The notes beneath the pieces were generated by a model. It worked only from the letters and a program-made list of their open reading frames with translations. It made no database searches and was not told where the DNA came from. 64,000 nt of DNA from Erigeron canadensis. Lineage: Eukaryota > Streptophyta > Magnoliopsida > Asterales > Asteraceae. Positions 49,182 to 62,671 of the stretch are shown here, in pieces (within the stretch, counting starts at the first letter, position 1; each line of letters begins with the position of its first letter). The stretch covers positions 1,240,001 through 1,304,000 of the forward strand of contig NC_057769.1 of assembly GCF_010389155.1 (NCBI RefSeq), in the 5' to 3' direction. Made by a program: the position numbers and the translations under genes.

Positions 49182-49852
49182 TATAGATATATACAATATA
49201 TTTTGTACCATCATATGAAATGGCAATTAAAAAAGATCATATGCTAATTAGTTGGCATCCATGTTAACAAACTAAATACAAGAATGAAATTTTAGCAAAG
49301 TATAATCAACAATGTTATATATATCGTTGAAACCGGCTGGTGTTATCAGTATTAACGGTATTGGATGGTATTCTGGTATTTTAAGCTCGGTATTTTCACT
49401 ATTCAATACCAACCGGCATTTTCGATATTTTTTGGTATTACTGTTCCGGTATTTTCAAAAAAGAAAATTTGATTTTTTTTCAAAATTATTTTTATGATAC
49501 ATTAATGTTATTTGATAACATTTGGTATTACTTTTAAGTGGATTATAATCGTACCTTGATTATTTTCGTTAAATTGTAACAAGTTTGTAGAATTTCTATA
49601 CAACAAATAAAGTAAATTAAAAATAGTCATACCGACCGATATTTCTGGTAATACCGATAATACCGGTAATACGATAAAAAAATTTCACACCAATATGACT
49701 AAAATATCTGTTTTTAAAACATTGATAGTCAGTCACAAATGTGAATTTCACCAATACCCTTTCCTAGAAAAGTACTCTGTATATCAAATTAAGAAACCAT
49801 CTAAGCCAATGAAAACAAATTCTTTGGTTAGACTGGGAGAAAACATGCATGT

Positions 49853-50140
49853 GTGGATTTAATAGGAGTCTCTCCACCTGTGGGCTTAGGGTGCATCTTC
49901 ACAGCCGGTCTTGCCGCTTTAAAAGTTGTCTCATGTAAAGTGGTCAAACACGAGAAGGCGTGTCTTGACAACCAACACGTATTTATACCCTTTGCATTAG
50001 ATACCTTTGGATTTCTTGCACCTGAGGCCGTCGAGCTACTTGGAATGGTCCAACGCGTCATGCATAGTAATGTCATGACGCCACGATCGATGAATGTAGT
50101 TTTAAACGTCTTAGTTTTATTATACAAAAATGAGCGGCGG
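49853..50140 (+). pseudogene. Degenerate fragment of a repeat-associated plant ORF family
   Basis: An open frame of about 100 codons contains VSPPVGLG, then AALKVVSCKVVKHEKAC, then FIPFALDTFGFLAPEAVELL and QRVMHSNVM. I recall this pattern from plant ORFs that are often annotated with reverse-transcriptase-type genes and occur in many copies; the molecular role is unknown to me. The frame degrades after TPRSMNVV. It has no start context or introns that I can define, so it is a transposed or decayed fragment. Confidence 0.45.
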
Positions 50141-50927
50141 CGTAGCTTGTTGCCCGTTTGCCTTTTATTTCTATGTAAATTATTATATTTATCAAGTTTT
50201 TTTTTTTAAGATTATTACATCTTTCTATTAAAAAAATATTGAAAAAAAAAACAAACTATTTTTACACCTCCACCAATCACAAATTAACACTTGCCAAATT
50301 CTTTCACTTTCACAATACAAACATGTGAGACCTCTCTCCCTCCTCTTTTTTGAACAGACAAAAACAAGACCCATTCACCTTTTCATCAATTTACAGTTTT
50401 TAGACACACAAATTTACAGCCCACGTACTAAAAGAAGCAGAAAACTTATAATTTCGTCACTTAAACGAGCACATATTAAATGAATCTAAAAACCGGCATT
50501 GATTGTGCAATCTTCAAATGAGTGGCATGGACAGGTAGGCTGAAACCAGCATTACAATTGCCGGATTGTAATGTTTTGCAAAATGAGAGGTGAATATATG
50601 TCCAACTAAATTTCTTTTTACTTATTTTGCTATTACTGTAATTGGTTCTACAACCATCTTGTAAGAGGATATCGACCCCTCTCCGACTTGATATTTGGTA
50701 CCACTTTCCTCTACCAAGACCCGGATCACGATTTGGTGAAAATTGCTCATCCTTGATCCTTAGTCCAATTTATTGGATAAATGGACTGGGTTTTATCATC
50801 AATATATTTAGTCCAATCTATTGGACAAAAAGCTAACTTGGATGACATCTTATTATAATTTGCATGTACAACCAAGCTTGGTATGCAAAGAAGCTCTAGA
50901 GTTAGGTTAACTCATTCGAACATATTA

Positions 50928-52290
50928 TTACAATTCATCTTTACCAGAATAGAAATGACGGAAAACACAAGAGAAGTCCTTTGCCCCATGACCCTCGTCA
51001 CAGAGCTTTGTGAATCTGTTGAAGAAAATAAAAGGTAAGATGAAATTGGTAACTTGTAGGATTACACAAAAACAGTCTTTCTAAGATGCAGACTATCCTA
51101 TATATTATGCATTGGAATTTATGCGCTACGGCATTTGACTTCCTCTGTATTTATCTATGTAATCGTGTATATAGGATTGGATTGTTGATAGTAACATCTA
51201 ACTCCATTGTTAGTCTTTATACATATGGTGAATACGGTTAAGCTTTGGGAAAATCTCCAGGTTTACCATAGTCAATAATAGCAAAAATCGCAAGATAAGA
51301 TACCTAGCAACAGACACGAATACCTAGTATCTACTACACTACTTCATAGTTATGGGCGTCAAAGTTGAGTAACCAAAAAAACATGGGCACTTTCATGACC
51401 ATACCCGTGTAGCCAACTAATCATGGCTGACCGCAAATGTAGCCAAGAATTTCATTATACTTCATACCAGTATGTGAGCTATTACATTCCACTATAGTAC
51501 AAAATGACTATTGTGTATCAGACTGTGTAGTAGTGTTGTTATTTAATTCTCGGTACTGTATGTATACGTGTATGTGATATTTGCCTTTCCAAAGAAAATG
51601 AATATATCTATTACACCGAAATATAATCTTGGTATATTCATAAAAATAAAAGTTTATAAGTGATCTTACATGTCTCTGGCTTCAGATGTCAATGGGGATT
51701 TGAGACCAATATCTTTAGCTGATGCCGAAGCCAGGTTTAAATCTTTAGCCTGCATTACATATAAAGGTATGAACCATGAAAACCACATTATTTTGTACTT
51801 AACAAACACTACATTAAACTTGGAAAAATTTCATAATTACATACCATCAGTGTAGATGCAAACCCGCCATCATAATTTCTTGAGGAGGGTACCCCATCCA
51901 TCACACCAGGTACTGGATTATATGTATCACTAACACGTGTATATAGATGATGTAAGTACTTGAACAAGTTCTTCCAGAAAATTGGAGGGGAGTTCAAGCG
52001 TCTTGACTGAATCATTGGTCAATGATATCACTCAAATCCAGATAGGACTAGAAAAACTGGTAATAGTCGTTTAAAATGCATTAGTACCTACTCCAACAAC
52101 GAGCACTTGAAGAGTTGAAGATTTTTGTGAGAGTTGTGGCTGTAATGCCCAAAGATTGGCCAAGAACAAATGCTTCAGAGACACCAAGCATACTCACAGC
52201 CATCGCCAAATTGTTGCAGATTTTAGCTGCCTGAATACACCAATGTCACAACAGAAAACATTACTGTGTAGCACGTGAAACCATAGAAAA

Positions 52291-52327
<37 letters not shown>

Positions 52328-55300
52328 TGTTAATAGGTACATGATAACAAAGTGTTACTGTAAGGGCTGATTGAATAGAAAGTTAACCAACTATGCTATA
52401 ATTCTATATTGGGTAAACAACTTTTATAAGGCCAGAAAAACTCGTCAAAGGGTCAATGTTTTGATTTATGATAGCCTACTTCCAAAAACTTTGGTTTAAG
52501 GTGGTTTTACCAAGAAATAAGTCAAAATGATGACATTGACGGTAAGTTCATCAAGTGTTGGAACCTATCGACATGCTAATGGGAACCTCATTAAAATACA
52601 TTACCTACAAGCTTTCACATATTTTGCCACAAAGTTGAACTTGCAAAAACTTACCGAACCAGTTCCTGCATTACCACAATATATGGTATTTTTCCCCATA
52701 GAAGAAAATAATGGTTCTGCAGCCATGTAAGCTTCCTCAGGGCCACCGACCTGGTAGGCCATATCCAGTATGTTAGATTAAAAGTAGGCTAATACTAATA
52801 TTAAACTAGTTTGAATCAACAAAAGACATAATTCAATATTGGTACCCTTGAGCTTTAGCCCTTGTGGTAAGTGTGATGACTCATCAACCTATAGGTTTTG
52901 GGTTCAAGTCCCATACTGGACACTTTGTAAATATGTGTGGATTTGGTTAGTTGTATTCGAAAAAATATTTCATTATCGATAACTTTAATCAAATCAAGCA
53001 TATCATCCAACTTCTGCCAGTATTTAGGGTTTATAAATAAATTATGGATGTACAATTGCGAGCTATTTTCATAATGGTGATAATATGTTGCCGGCTATGA
53101 ATTCCATCTTGTCTCTTTAATTAATAAGCCATACAAGTTGTGAGTTTAACAACTTTATCTTACCTCAAATATGCAAAGGATAGTCACGAAATGATTAAAT
53201 TTTGTCAATAATATTGTGAGGACTTATATAGTAGTTAATATATACTTATTAGTTCAGTCCCATGGGCCAAGTAATATACACCATCTGTAATGAATATAAT
53301 TTGATCCCTATATGTTTACAGGTAGTTGAGGCAAAATGGATGGGTCAGACAAATTGAACAACGGGTCAAAAAGGAAAATCTACTGTACATGTTAGTTTAA
53401 AACTTTTACCCGGAACACTTTTTGACAAAAAACTTCAATGTAATAATTAGTGTCGATGTGATTGGTCATTATAGATATTATGCTATTTCAGAAAATAATA
53501 TAGGTACATGTATAAATTTATATCGGGGTCATGCATTAGAAGTACGCTTTTGAAACTTTGATCCATTTCCAATTAAGATACTATTCTAATTCACCCCTTT
53601 AAGCGATTAGAGATAACATATTACCCAGATCAACACATTCACCTAATTATAAGGATCAAAAAATATCAAAAACCGTATTTAAGAAACTTCATTTATACCA
53701 TGAATGTAAGTGTTCCAGCCTCTGCCGCAGGAACACCTCCAGAGACAGGAGCATCCAGCATGACCGGGCTCTCCCTAGACACTATAAAAAAATATACAAC
53801 TTCATCAATTACAAATGGTGATTCAGCATACCCAAGTTTATTTTTATAAGAATTTCTCTGTCCTAAAACAAGTATACGATAGAAAATGCCTGCATATAAT
53901 GTGCAGATAGTATTTAACCACACTAAAAAAGGAACTTGCAGTTGCTAAGTAGTATATAGCTTTCTTCTATATACCTTTCTTTTCAATCAAAGCACATTTA
54001 GATACAGCTGAAGACAACTTTCTTGTTGTTTGCGGGTCAATTGTAGATGAATCTATAAATAACCATGGCCTCACTACATTGCCACCATTAAGTAACCCAT
54101 TTGGTCCAGTGTACACATCTAAAACCTACAAAAAGTAAAAAAAAAAGTAACACCACTTTAAACTAAATCATGCATTACATATAACAAAATAGGATTTGCA
54201 AACAACTCATCCAGTTCATACACACACACACACACACACACACATATAACCATCTCCGAACACTGCCTATAGCCCGCCCAATATGTTTACCTAAAAAGGT
54301 CCATCTAAGACCTCTTGTGAGGACATCAGGACACATGACCTCTAGAATGCCTTGGTGGTAGTTAGTTAAAATATATTTATGATAAATAAATTTAACAATA
54401 TGTCATGTAGTAAGTTATCAAAACTTGCACTACTTCAAAGTTTAATTACTGTTATTATGTATTTAACTATAATCAATGACAGGTCATATATACACAACAA
54501 CATTTTAGCCATACACAACTGACAAACACTCGTAGTACACTGAACAGTGCACAATGTATAACAATAACTTGTGATATCAAATTATCAATATCATTTTCCA
54601 TAATGAAAACCAAAATGTACACCTCACAATCTGAAATGGAGTAAAAATAATCTTACATGGGCTGGGGAGGGTAACATGGTAATTACAACATCGCTAATTT
54701 CTGCAACCTCCATTGGTGATCCTTTTACAGAGATTCCCTTGTTTGAAAACATCTTCATGACACTATGATTGCTGATTGAAAAATATATTGTATGAAATTT
54801 TGCTCAAGTTAAATTCTTGCATTATATTTTCCACTAAACAAATTGATCAATATATCTTTTGCACTCTTCACTTTCATTAATCATTACTCTAAAGCAAAAA
54901 GAAAAACACTAACAAACATGACTTTGGGCAACACCAACCAAAAATTACATAAAACAGTCTTTTTTTAATCCAAAATATCAATGTTGTCCCTTTTTAGATA
55001 ACTAACCCATAAGACTATCAATTAAAATGGACAAGAACAATTACATGTCATGAACAGCAACATTGTATCCTGCCTTAACCAAGTTAGTTGCCATTTTGGA
55101 TCCCATGTTTCCAAGGCCTACGAATCCAACTTTCTGTAATCATTATTCAACCATATATTAGAAAATAACAAAATATAATTGTAACATACAAAACATAAGA
55201 ATGTTGTAGTTTCTAATGAAGGAACCGTGAATACAAAAAACTTACTTCCAAGTGAGATGGAATGATGATGGATGAAGAAGAAATACTTCTAAAAGTAGAA

Positions 55301-55374
55301 AGTTGATGGGTTTTTTTTGATAAAGATTTTGAGAGTGGCACTACTGATTTGATCACTGCCCTGTAAATTCCCAT
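50928..55374 (-). CDS. HIBADH: 3-hydroxyisobutyrate dehydrogenase, mitochondrial
   Basis: Ten exons on the minus strand: 55374-55246, 55133-55045, 54771-54657, 54125-53975, 53781-53699, 52750-52655, 52230-52088, 51929-51845, 51749-51670, 51015-50928. They sum to 1059 nt, 352 aa. The N-terminal 43 residues (Ser/Lys/Arg-rich, few acids) are a likely mitochondrial presequence. The NAD-binding motif [13 protein letters not shown] starts at about residue 46. The substrate-binding segment [16 protein letters not shown] starts at D171. The catalytic Lys K224 and N228 lie in GNAGTGSAAKICNN. The ending [15 protein letters not shown] is usual for the plant enzyme. Reaction: 3-hydroxyisobutyrate + NAD+ to methylmalonate semialdehyde, in valine degradation. 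Start chosen at the ATG of MGIYRAVIK; the frame upstream has no ATG. Retention of the last intron would end the protein two codons after RD. (CA)n repeats and a SINE sit in introns. Confidence 0.97.
52299..52323. repeat. (CA)n microsatellite in a HIBADH intron
   Basis: About twelve CA units. A second (CA)n tract of similar length lies at 54221-54243 in another intron of the gene. Confidence 0.95.
52850..52950 (+). mobile_element. tRNA-derived SINE in a HIBADH intron
   Basis: Box A-like TAGCCCTTGTGGTAAG (52856-52871) and box B GGTTCAAGTCCC (52911-52922) in tRNA spacing. No acceptor-stem pairing, so it is not a tRNA gene. Confidence 0.55.
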
Positions 55375-56138
55375 TTCCAGAATCTTGGTGTTGAGTGACA
55401 ATAATTGACTGTCCGATGAACAAAAAAAAGAAGCTCAATTTGTTGGGCTGCTTGTAGATATAAAAAATAGATATAGTCTGACTAGATTGATGGATGAACA
55501 CGTTAAAGTTAACGAAACACGATTTAATTTGGATACTTTCTATCTTCTAAATCTATTATTTGAGTTTCGGATGTGTGTTGTTTTTAAGTTTTCAAGTTCA
55601 TTTCTCATTTTAAAATGTTTTTTATGAGTAAGGGGTTGAATATCCAATAAATCTCTGGTTAAAATAATAAAATTGCTTACAGCGGGTCTGAATAAAAACT
55701 AAATTAAAAGAAAAAAAAATCGATAATCTTATATTAGTTTTGTTATTTGTTTTTTGCTTTTTGTTTTGGGAAACCTAGAGCTCCTTTGGTTTGGTTTCGT
55801 GCATAGTTTGGATTCTCTCAAGTTAGCTAAAATGACTATGCCAATTCTTGACCTTTGGATTAAAATCAATGGTTAAAATTTAATAAAAAATTTTATTTCA
55901 ATCCAAGGGTCAATATGTTTTCAACTTAATCAATCAAGTTCAACTTGAGAAAATCCTTTCTAAAAAATGATATATCCTCTTAATAATCTATTGTGTTAAT
56001 CTTTTCTTCTAATATTATCTTTTGATTTTTCCAAATATCACAATCATATTTTTATGAAGGATTTTTTTAAGATTATCTATCATTTTCGTTTACAATATTA
56101 TGGAAAATATAACATAGGATATGATAATGATCTTTATT
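55375..56138. promoter_or_regulatory. Upstream region of HIBADH, with a small MITE
   Basis: The promoter of the minus-strand gene is expected just above 55374. 55810-55956 is a MITE. The remainder is AT-rich and has no gene. Confidence 0.4.
55810..55956. mobile_element. Small MITE (147 bp)
   Basis: The terminal inverted repeats GGATTCTCTCAAGTT and AACTTGAGAAAATCC match at 14 of 15 positions. No ORF. Same end family as 47182-47357. Confidence 0.68.
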
Positions 56139-56146
56139 CTAATTTT

Positions 56147-56703
56147 TAGGGGTGTTCATTTGATCGGGTTTCGGGGGAATAGAGTTATTCGGTTTGGGTT
56201 ATTCGGTTTTTTAAGAATTAGTAAACCGCCCATTGCCCATTCCATATATGTGGCCACCCAATTCAAACCACCCAAATAAAGTTTGGGTTATTTGGTCGGG
56301 TTTTGGATTACCCAAATAAAAAATGTTTTCAAGTTTAATTTAATATATTTGAATAATCATGCAATCCGAATGTTAATGTACACCATTTTGTTTATTCATG
56401 ATAAGGTTATTCAAATAACTACGTGTCTTATTATTTTTTTTGGATTAAATTATTAAAATAATTGAAGTTGTATTTATGTCATTTAAATTAGGTTATTATA
56501 CTTTTATTAAACATTAAATGTTTAATCAGGTTTCGGTTGGGGCCCAATTGAAAATTTTCTAAACCAAAACCGAACCATTTAACAACTTCCTTAATCGGTT
56601 TCACCCAAACACAAAACCAAATTCGAATAACCCAATTCAAATAATACACAAGTCAAATGGATTGAGTGGGTTATTCGGTTAATCCGGATAATGAACACCC
56701 CTA
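56147..56703. mobile_element. Non-autonomous hAT transposon (557 bp) with perfect 8-bp TSD
   Basis: The ends TAGGGGTGTTCATT and AATGAACACCCCTA are exact inverses. Flanking duplications are CTAATTTT (56139-56146 and 56704-56711). Subterminal repeats GGTTATTCGGTTT and AACCCAAATAA recur many times on both sides. No transposase. Confidence 0.9.
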
Positions 56704-56711
56704 CTAATTTT

Positions 56712-57626
56712 CATTAAATATCTATTAGAATCACATACCATAAGCCTATAATGCTTAAAGCTACAAACCTCTGTAGTCTCTTGCTTTATGTAATTTATAG
56801 TTCTCTCATCTCTTCTCTTTGTTTACGGTTCACCACTAAGTTCACCGTCCACCCGTATTTACACAAGTTTCTTCTTTTTTTTTTTTTTTTTTTTTTTGTT
56901 TCATCTTGGTTCTAATATCGGTAGACGTAAAATTAATAATAGTGTGGTTATCTATTTTCACAAAAGTTTAATTCATAGTCTCAAATTTAATTAAGTAATG
57001 CCGCTTCTCATATGATGTGACTCGTTATACATTAAACTTTTTTTTTGTTATCGTCATTAAATACAATTCTACACGCTCTTTATGACATTCATATTTTTTG
57101 TTTCGATGTCATTGTTTCTCACAAAATCATTCCTTAATTTCGTTGAAGTATCAATCATGATCCTATAATCATAGAGATTTTGTATGAATTAATGAAAGAA
57201 CTTAATATGTATCAAAACTCTATTAACACAAAAGGAAACGATATGTCTTTTTAAAAAAGCAGCTTATAAATCTTTTTAACAACTTTGATTATATGATATG
57301 TTTATTAAATTATTTTTTAGATGAATATATCATTTTTTTCCTAGTACAAACGATCAACTTTGAGGTGTCCTTCAAACGTACATCACGCATTCAAGCTGAT
57401 AATTCAAAAAGGAAAGCATATAATCATAATTCCATCCGCAAACAAACATATTCTACTGATCTTTCAAATCTTTAATTTGATTGGGCATGATTGGGACCCT
57501 ACGCTACATTATTTCTAGATTAACTTTATTTTGTCCTCTCTATTCAAAAGTTATGTAGAAGGTCCAAATTTAAAATTTCAATTCAAAATAGGTTTTTTTT
57601 TTTTTTTTGGTTGGCAAAAATCTTTA
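56712..57626. other. Intergenic, no gene recognised
   Basis: AT-rich, with a T homopolymer at about 56874-56897 and another near 57593-57608. No coding signal. Confidence 0.5.
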
Positions 57627-58053
57627 TCTTTATATATAATAAAGAAGGATTGTTTTTTAAACTATTTTTAGAAATAATTATGATGTGACATGTTTACAAA
57701 ATTTTTTAAAATGTTTTTATATTATTTATGATGTCATATCTAATTAATAAAATTTTAAAGATAAATAACCCATTAAATATTTTCAAAATGTTTTATTTTA
57801 TTTTTGATGTCTACAAATTTATTCTTTTAGTAGAAAACAAAATAAATACTTTTTTATATAATATCATAAATGTCTTTTTATATTTTATTAATGCAATAGG
57901 TACTAATATATATAGTATTGTGTTAATCAATTTAATATCTTCAAGCCGAGTTATAATATATCAATAACAAAAGTTATATAAATTTTTTAAAATTTCTATT
58001 GCTTTTAAAATTTTATTAAAAATGCCCGGGTTGAAGCCGGGCTGATTAACTAG
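57627..58053 (+). mobile_element. Non-autonomous Helitron (427 bp)
   Basis: It starts TCTTTATATATAATAAAG after A. It ends with the perfect hairpin GCCCGGGTTGAAGCCGGGC and CTAG before T. These are the clearest Helitron termini in the window. The interior is almost pure AT with no real ORF. Confidence 0.85.
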
Positions 58054-59626
58054 TATGAATTTCATAAAGAGAAATTGTGGCTATTCATCACTTGGTGGCG
58101 TGGTGCTATATTGCTATATATATTGCATGAAATTAAATGAGATGTTACACATTAGCTGTTTTATTCATCACTTATTACTAACCTCGTTTTCAACTACTTG
58201 GGCATTTATTTAGTTGTTAAGTAAAGAGAAGTTGCATTATTTCTTTTGGAGTTTTCGTCTTTTCGGATGAGATAATTATGCACCTTATGTTACACAAACT
58301 GAGAATCGACGATGATATGTGACAATCACATGTAACATGGGAAGGTAACTCATTAACTACTAATTTGGTCAAGTGTTACCCAAATTGATGAAATTCAACA
58401 TTCTGTTATCTAATCTAAGGAAATAAAAAAAAACTTATCATTTCGAAATGCATTTTAATTTCAAAAGAAAGGCTCAACACTCCTGCAGCTTCGATTATGA
58501 TTCATGACAACGCATATTATGTTCTATTGTGGATATCATCTTGTTGTTAGATGTCCTTATGTTATCTTATTGTGGTAACCTAGTAATCACGTATGATAGA
58601 AACAAAGATCAAAGGTTCAAATCTCACATCATATATAGGTTAGAGCATTAAATCTCTTACCTTGTTATTTTAATCATAATATTACGTGATATATCTAGTG
58701 GGATTGATAATCTAAGGAATAAATTTTCTTCTTTATCTAGTGCCTGGTCTAACTAGTGTTGATATGGTCGATAATGGATTGATAATCCAAATAATACATT
58801 TTCTTCATCAAGAACAAAAGGCAATTTTGAGAAAAAAAAACAAAACAAAAGTAAATATGAAAAAAACAACTTTTGAATGGAATTGGATTAGAAATCATGA
58901 TGGCATAGACATGTGAAGCTGGCATGAAAAAGATTTGTCTTTCTTTTTTCATGAGTATTGAAAATGTTGCCCCACCATCAATCATCAACATATTCATGTA
59001 GAGTACATGTTTGCCATTCTTGGTCTATGGTCTCGAATGTGTTTTACGCATTGATATGACTCAAAAATATACGAGTAGTCGAGTATGTACTATAACATGC
59101 CTTAGTTAAGTATTCAATACACCTCAAAATAAATAAATGTTCATAATTAAGTTATAAAAAAAAGACATAATTTTAATGCATAACACACAAAAAAAAATAG
59201 ACATTTAATTTTACTATGGATTAGACTTTAAAAAGTTTATCTTATTTTATCTTTTTGAACGGATTTGTTATACACGAAGATGTTTTCGGCTACTATTTTC
59301 TAAGAGCTTTTTGAACTTTAAGGTTTTTTAGCTTTTAGAAACACATTAACTAAAAATATGAAAGGTAAAAGTCATAAATGGCTCGATCAAGATCTACCAT
59401 TTGATATGGAGCATAACAATGTACTAAACCACGTGGAAGACATCTACAAAAGTGACATCAAAATTATTATCCTTATGATAATATAGGTTGTGTGATAGAA
59501 AGCTTTAGAAATTCAGGAACAATAATTTACTTTTTTTAATTCACATAAGAGTCGTGAATTGGTCCTTTTGTGGACTCCATTATCAGCTACTCGTATCAAT
59601 GGTTTCGTTATAGGAGGAAGAAGATG
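58054..59626. other. Intergenic, no gene recognised
   Basis: A SINE-like patch (box B-like GGTTCAAATCTC near 58613) lies at about 58575-58670. Otherwise AT-rich DNA without a supported gene. Confidence 0.45.
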
Positions 59627-59634
59627 GCCAAATG

Positions 59635-60468
59635 CAGAGGCGGAGCCAGAAATTTGAATTGGCGGGGGCTAGGTAACGACACATTCAAGTTCGGTCCCGA
59701 CCTATTTGATGCCCGGAGCGAAATAGCTAGAAAATGTATAATATCATTATGATATAAATAAAGTGTTACAAACTTATGAATTCTTAGTTTTAGACAGAAA
59801 ATCATAGTCAATTTTTAATAATAACCAAAAAATTATTAGATTTTTTTTTTCCAATTATTGTATAGTCATAATTAAATATGACGTCTTTAAAAATACTAAA
59901 AGAAAATCTATATTTTTAGAAGATACAATATTATATTTCAATGTTTTAGCATAATTAGGTGCTAAATACAAATAAATAGAAGTTTTTAATAGAATGCTAT
60001 GATAGATACAATTAGATGAAGAATGGAAAAACAAAATAGAAATGTACATGTATTCATACCCACTTTTATTTTTCATATCTACACATTGCATCCTCTATTT
60101 CTTTATATACAAGTTAATACTATATATACTTTAGAAGAATAAGAGTATATAAAGAGTTCATAATACTTTAGGGGCTAAAATGAAAATTATTATAAAATAT
60201 CTATAAGTCAAAAAGCAGGTCGTCTTCCTCATCTGTACACCTACAAATAGATTAAAAGCAACAACAAAAAATCATTTTCTTCTCCCTGATCTCATTTGCA
60301 TTCCAAAAGACATAAAAGTATTTATGTTAAAAGGTTGGTTATAAGTTGGGGGTGGCTTGGAAACTAGTAGCCCCCATTTTCTTCCTCGTCGCCTAAAACT
60401 TCCGACAGAAAACTTGGTCGTTGGCGAGGGCTGAGCACCCTCTAGTCCCCCCATTAGCTCCGCCTCTG
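59635..60468. mobile_element. Non-autonomous hAT transposon (834 bp)
   Basis: The left end CAGAGGCGGAGCCA and the right end ..AGCTCCGCCTCTG are inverted. The flanks GCCAAATG (59627-59634) and GCCAGATG (60469-60476) agree at 7 of 8 bases, as for an aged hAT target duplication. The ends resemble those of the 47986 element (CAGNGGCGGA). No transposase. Confidence 0.82.
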
Positions 60469-60476
60469 GCCAGATG

Positions 60477-62671
60477 GGCATTGATTGGGACGAGTAGATC
60501 AATAATCCAATTCTATCACTCATTTTACCGTCTTAACAATTAAAATCTCAAGAAGAATATAATATTTGCAACTAGTTGTAATGTTAGATTTTTGTACTGT
60601 TTGGCCTCTAACATCTTGCTAAATGGTTCTTTAATTTATTCGGTACAATATTGTAGTTCTAAATGTTTTTTTTTTAAAGAGTCATAAATGTATGCTATAT
60701 ACCTTCAAAAAAGCATGTGGGGTGCTCGCATTTTGTCCACATATGGGGTGCTCGCAACCTTTTTGCAGGATTATTGACCATTTCCGACAAAGAGCATATC
60801 GTAATTAAACATCACATACTACTCGTATAAGAAAAGGCTACGATAACCAATAAAACTCGATCGATCGTCTTCTCCCTTATTATGTAGTTCTATATTAGAT
60901 AGATGGTATGGTATGTGGGCAAAAGATACTTAAATCTATGATTATTTTGGAGTATTATTTTATTTGTTGTTAATTAATTTTTTTAATCTTTATTTTGAAT
61001 TTTCTTGATAAACGCAAGTGTGGTATATTTTAATTTAAATAAATCTGTCTACGTAACAACATTGTTAGATTTGTTAATTTTGATATTTTTAATTCACATC
61101 AAAATGTTCTTTATCAATAAGTATTTTAGATTAGAACCATACTCTATTATCTAGTTTCAAATTCAAAGATAATATTTTTTTAGAAGCAAGGCCATATAAT
61201 TTCATATTTAATTAAAGGTTAGATTTCCCCATCTTAAGAAAAAGATAATAATATAGTAATAGTTTAGATGATAACAACATTTGTTTTTTTTTTATATATT
61301 TTTATATCAGTGGTCTATCGAAATCAACTTTCAAATTTCAATATAGCAATAACTTTACCTAATGTATTTTAAATTTAGTTGACTATATTCTTTATTTTAA
61401 TCAACTTAAAATAAAAGCAACATGCTAAGTGGTAAGCTAATTTAGACTTCGACACAAAGGTGGAGTGTCAATTTGCTAACATTTGACAAGGTTTTTGATC
61501 AATAGTGTAATGTCATGTGTCCAACAAAATTTTTACAAATCTTTACCAAAAATTTGTCAAAACGGAATGTGTAGTGTTAAAAGTTGATAGAAATTGCTAA
61601 AAGTTGTCAAACACGAAAAAACAAACAAAAAAAGTATGATGGAGTCACAAGCTTGCATTTAGGAGAAAAAAAGTTGCTAAAAGTTGTCATAATCGACTCT
61701 ATATTTGCCGATTTCTATTTTGTCAAAATGTGCTAATTTGAAAGGGGACAAGAGTATTCTTTGTCAAAAATTGCCAATATAAATTGTCGATGGAAATTTT
61801 ACTATTGCATTCTTGCCTCTTACTTTTCAAATACAGTTTTAAGAAAATAATAATAACAATAATATTTATAAAAGAAGATTCTAGCAAAAAGCATCTTGTT
61901 TGGAAATCAAATGAGTCTAAACATACATGTGAGATTCTTTTCATTCGAATTACTTTAAAACAACGAGTATTTTTTTTACTTGAAAATACACAACCTATTG
62001 AAAAAATTCGTAAAAGTTTAATGCTATTTTATGGATTGCCATCATAACATTTACGGAATGAGTCACAACGGTGGTCGACATAATTTTTAGTGTGGGATCA
62101 CTCAAACAGTTTTTATATAGATTAACAAAGGTAAAAGTTAAACTATAAAATTAACTTACATTAGTTTGGTGTTGCTAATTATCTTAAAAGTAAATAAATT
62201 TATAAAAATATTACTAATAACATAGAATTTTATATACATTATGAGGTTGTTATGATCACTTTTGATCACCACATAGCTCCGTCAATAGGTGACATAACCC
62301 TTGTTAATTTACATTTACATGCATCTAAGTTTTTTTTTTAAAAAAAGAAAAAAACAAGTATCTAACCGACCAATAAATTTACACAATAATTACTCAAAAC
62401 ATTAACATCATTAAATAATACTATACGATTATTTTTGTATATTTTTAAGAAACTTAAATCATCTAAAGTCAATTGCTTCCCCCAACTAACAACCCTCCAA
62501 TTAAATTCCCAATTTATCTCTCTCACTCTTTCTAATCTGTCTTTTCTTTATCAAAACTTCATCTTCTTCTTTATCAAAATCAACACCAGAAAATTCCAAA
62601 CCAAACCCAACCCAACCCATAAATCTCATCCCATTTCCAGTTTTCTCACATTTAAAATCCTCTGTTTTGAA
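60477..62671. promoter_or_regulatory. Intergenic region and 5' UTR of the glutaredoxin-like gene
   Basis: No gene is seen between the hAT element and the glutaredoxin-like gene. 62455-62671 is C/T-rich and looks like a 5' UTR (runs of CTCTCT, CCAAACC). 61560-61760 holds repeated AGTTGTCAAA/AAAAGTTG motifs of unknown meaning. Confidence 0.45.

Noticed and set aside
59570..60523. Short frames with Gly/Arg-rich peptides as genes
   Set aside because: They are the ends of a hAT element with terminal inverted repeats and TSD.
62435..62671. Upstream extension of the glutaredoxin-like protein
   Set aside because: The sequence is C/T-rich UTR-like; the MGCSASRSS start is the family start with a myristoylation signal.
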